This document shows positions 5,822-7,390 of a stretch of 7,390 nt of DNA, one piece after another. Position 1 is the first letter of the stretch. The number at the start of each line of letters is the position of its first letter. A program made the translations under genes and the position numbers. This DNA comes from Phoenicibacter sp963588595 (GTDB lineage: Bacteria > Actinomycetota > Coriobacteriia > Coriobacteriales > Eggerthellaceae): contig CAVAIA010000045.1 in NCBI GenBank assembly GCA_963588595.1, positions 1 to 7,390 on the forward strand. Reading direction: 5' to 3'. The notes under the pieces are model-generated. The model saw only the letters and a list, made by a program, of their open reading frames with translations. It was not told the DNA's origin and searched no databases.

Positions 5822-6277
5822 TTAAGCTTCGTTATTTTTCTTAAGTTCATCGCGGATTTCTCTTAGTAACAGAACTTTTTCGTCTTCTTTTTTCTTATAA
5901 GTTCCATCCTCTTCTTCATTAAACTTAGTGCGAAATTTCAAGAAAATTTTAATGCACAAGAAAAGACAAAAAGCGACTATCAAAAAATCAACGATGTTCA
6001 TTAAAAACGTTCCATAATTAACACTCGCTCCTTGAACTTGAAAAGTCAATTGAGAGAAATCAACGCCGCCGATTATTATCCCAACGAGCGGCATAAAAAT
6101 ATCGTTTACAAGAGAGGACACAATTTTTGTTACAGCGCCTCCAATTATGACGCCGACGATCATATCGATAACAGAACTGTCGCTTATAAATTGCTTAAAC
6201 TCCTCAAAAAAGCCAACAGCTTTTTCTTTTTGGTTGTCTAAAACGTTTTTATCTATTTTGACCTGCCCTTTGCTCAT
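5822..6277 (-). CDS. mscL: large-conductance mechanosensitive channel
   Basis: MscL is a homopentameric membrane pore that opens when membrane tension rises and lets solutes out during osmotic downshock. The 151-residue protein shows the family signature SSVIDMIVGVIIGGAVTKIVSSLVNDIFMPLVG (first membrane helix), then the periplasmic-type loop GGVDFSQLTF, then a second helix around NYGTFLMNIVDFLIVAFCLFLCIKIF. The charged C-terminal tail (EEEDGTYKKKEDEKVLLLREIRDEL) fits the cytoplasmic helical bundle. The N-terminus is about 20 residues longer than in the E. coli protein. No later in-frame start keeps the conserved FKQFI helix, so the ATG at 6277 is used. No Shine-Dalgarno sequence is present and a -10 hexamer lies just ahead, so the mRNA is probably leaderless. 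The methyltransferase follows after 9 bases, and the two are probably one operon. Confidence 0.96.
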   Translation of the reverse strand: MSKGQVKIDKNVLDNQKEKAVGFFEEFKQFISDSSVIDMIVGVIIGGAVTKIVSSLVNDIFMPLVGIIIGGVDFSQLTFQVQGASVNYGTFLMNIVDFLIVAFCLFLCIKIFLKFRTKFNEEEDGTYKKKEDEKVLLLREIRDELKKNNEA

Positions 6278-6283
6278 AAGTTC

Positions 6284-6289
6284 ATTATA
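6284..6289 (-). promoter_or_regulatory. -10 hexamer of leaderless mscL promoter
   Basis: The minus strand carries a perfect TATAAT followed by GAACTT and then the mscL ATG. With the usual distance, +1 falls on the A of the ATG (6277). No recognisable -35 and no extended TG are present, so the -10 is the main evidence. The absence of a Shine-Dalgarno sequence supports leaderless translation. Confidence 0.55.
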
Positions 6290-6345
6290 AATGAAATTTT
6301 AGTGTGTTTTCTATTCTTGAACTTCGAAGCGTCTGCTAGAACTGC

Positions 6346-6351
6346 TATATT
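6346..6351 (+). promoter_or_regulatory. extended -10 hexamer of leaderless comF promoter
   Basis: TGC-TATATT is followed by GGGGAA and the comF ATG at 6358, placing +1 on the A of the ATG. The region 17 bases upstream is TTCGAA (6323-6328), a poor -35 lying within the 8-bp palindrome CTTCGAAG (6322-6329). GGGGA could act as a close Shine-Dalgarno sequence only if transcription began further upstream, for example from an unseen promoter. Confidence 0.55.
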
Positions 6352-6357
6352 GGGGAA

Positions 6358-7110
6358 ATGAGTTTTAACGGCAAGGAAATTTCAGAAGTCATAAAAGAAA
6401 CGCTTTGGCCAACGCGGTGCGCAATATGCGATTTGCCAGGTGAGGTTCTTTGTGAAAGTTGCAAAAAGAGCTTGCGCTACATAAACCTTTGCTCCGCCTG
6501 TCCCAAATGCGGAGCTCCCAACGGGAAAGACTTTTGCACAGAATGCAATGATGTTTCGCTTTTAAGTCTTGACCTTGAAAAATATCCACTAGATGCGCTC
6601 AGAAGTGCAGTTGTCTTAGATGACAAATCGAGAAAACTTGTAACTACCTATAAAGATAATTTTGAGATTCGTCTTGCGAAAGAAGTTTCGAAAATTATGC
6701 TTGAATATTTTAATTTCGAATGGCTAGGAAAGAAAACATTAATCACTTACATTCCTTCAAGCGAAACTTCAAAGAAGAAAAGGGGCTTTTCACATATGGA
6801 GATAATTGCAAACGAAATAGGGAAAAGTGCGAACATAGCAACTCTAAATCTTTTTTGTCAACCAAAAACAATCGATCAACGTAAATTAACTCGAAAGGAA
6901 CGCGTAGAGAACATGAAGTCAGCTTTACAAATTGATAAAGCTAAAGTTAACTTGATAGAGAAGAAAGGATATGTTCCTTCGAACACAAACGTCATCATCA
7001 TCGATGACGTTTGCACAACAGGCTCAACTCTCTTTGCCGCAAGCAACGCTCTTCGCGAAGCTGGTTTTAATAAGATTTTTGGTCTAACTTTCGCTCGCGC
7101 TCAAAACTAG
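6358..7110 (+). CDS. comF: ComF family protein (zinc finger plus phosphoribosyltransferase fold)
   Basis: This 250-residue cytoplasmic protein has the ComF layout. The N-terminal zinc-binding part has Cys21-X2-Cys24, Cys32-X2-Cys35, Cys48-X2-Cys51 and Cys60-X2-Cys63. The C-terminal phosphoribosyltransferase domain holds the PRPP-loop motif VIIIDDVCTTGST (about residues 212-224). TYIPSSETSKKKRGFSHMEIIA matches the conserved P-x-x-x-x-R-G-F region. In naturally competent bacteria ComF is needed for DNA uptake and handling of the incoming strand, but homologues are widespread in non-competent species, and no other competence gene is visible here. It is divergent from mscL and convergent with the yerC-like gene, whose stop lies 11 bases beyond. 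No terminator is evident between them. Confidence 0.92.
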   Translation: MSFNGKEISEVIKETLWPTRCAICDLPGEVLCESCKKSLRYINLCSACPKCGAPNGKDFCTECNDVSLLSLDLEKYPLDALRSAVVLDDKSRKLVTTYKDNFEIRLAKEVSKIMLEYFNFEWLGKKTLITYIPSSETSKKKRGFSHMEIIANEIGKSANIATLNLFCQPKTIDQRKLTRKERVENMKSALQIDKAKVNLIEKKGYVPSNTNVIIIDDVCTTGSTLFAASNALREAGFNKIFGLTFARAQN

Positions 7111-7121
7111 CGTCAAGCAAG

Positions 7122-7390
7122 TTAACAATTTTCAAGATGGGAAAGAGCGAACTTATATCCTCCTGAACCGTGAGACAGGCATTTTGAAACTCTTGAAATA
7201 GTCGTTGCAGAAACCCCTGTCAACTTTTCTATTTCTGAATAAGAGATCCCGCTTCTCAACATCTTTGCAACTTGCAACCTTGAAGCTTGATCTCTTATTT
7301 CTCTTTCTGTGAACAAGTCGCTAAGGAGCGCTTCAACTTCATCTTCGTCAGTCATGCTTGCAAAAACATGCACTAACTCGCCCTCAACTC
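7122..7390 (-). CDS. YerC/TrpR-like DNA-binding protein (5' end outside window)
   Basis: The visible part ends with the TrpR-superfamily pattern FTEREIRDQASRLQVAKMLRSGISYSEIEKLTGVSATTISRVSKCLSHGSGGYKFAL. It closely resembles YerC/YecD proteins, with a helix-turn-helix in SYSEIEKLTGVSATTISRV. These are about 95-100 residues and resemble the Trp repressor, but what YerC senses is less clear. A GTG at 7373 could begin an 83-residue protein, but the frame stays open to the window edge (VEGELVHVFASMTDEDEV). That region aligns with the N-terminal helix of YerC, so the true start lies beyond 7390. It is convergent with comF. Confidence 0.85.
   Translation of the reverse strand, partial: VEGELVHVFASMTDEDEVEALLSDLFTEREIRDQASRLQVAKMLRSGISYSEIEKLTGVSATTISRVSKCLSHGSGGYKFALSHLENC

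Noticed and set aside
5810..5824. mscL-methyltransferase fusion by stop readthrough
   Set aside because: The genes share a frame, but TAA with no readthrough context, plus a plausible TTG start, make separate proteins simpler.
6560..6569. Possible fourth copy of the methyltransferase repeat in comF (TTTTAAGTCT)
   Set aside because: Only 10 bases match and the sequence then diverges, so it is within what chance allows in AT-rich DNA.
6358..7110. A competence gene cluster
   Set aside because: Only comF is present. ComF homologues are common in bacteria not known to be competent, so competence is not supported by this window alone.

Overview
The window looks like chromosomal DNA from a fairly AT-rich bacterium. 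It has a Gram-positive style of cell-surface biology: a secreted NlpC/P60 wall hydrolase with a coiled-coil stalk, and a membrane-anchored surface protein with a Ser/Asn/Gln-rich stalk and a beta-helix head. Both tRNAs encode their CCA end. A YerC/TrpR-type regulator and two probable leaderless genes are present. By inference, an AT-rich member of the Coriobacteriia (Actinobacteria) fits best, because leaderless genes are common in Actinobacteria and I recall relatives of the surface protein from gut Coriobacteriia and Firmicutes. A Firmicute cannot be excluded, and I could not check the taxonomy.

Layout: a tRNA-Tyr(GTA) gene reads out of the window on the minus strand. After a roughly 260-base intergenic region holding a good promoter, a two-gene plus-strand unit encodes the C40 peptidase and threonine synthase (thrC), separated by only 2 bases. 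A strong extended -10 element overlapping the end of thrC drives tRNA-Arg(CCT), and the large surface protein starts 48 bases beyond that tRNA. Convergent to the surface gene, and overlapping its stop by 11 bases, is a minus-strand mscL-methyltransferase operon. The methyltransferase resembles the Trm9/ALKBH8 group. mscL and comF are divergent across 80 bases, and each has a -10 hexamer placed so that transcription should begin on the A of its ATG. A YerC-type repressor gene, convergent with comF, runs off the right edge.

The genes are mostly independent: wall remodelling, threonine synthesis, an osmotic safety valve with a probable RNA methyltransferase, a ComF phosphoribosyltransferase-like protein, and a Trp-repressor-like regulator. 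I see no obvious multi-gene defence or mobile system. The most unexpected structure is a set of three near-identical 23-bp repeats inside the methyltransferase gene. They are read in two different frames and all lie in predicted loops, so the repeat spread as DNA rather than as a protein repeat. Also notable are a perfect 11-bp hairpin inside the same gene, the paired leaderless promoters, and a surface protein with a transmembrane hairpin between stalk and head.
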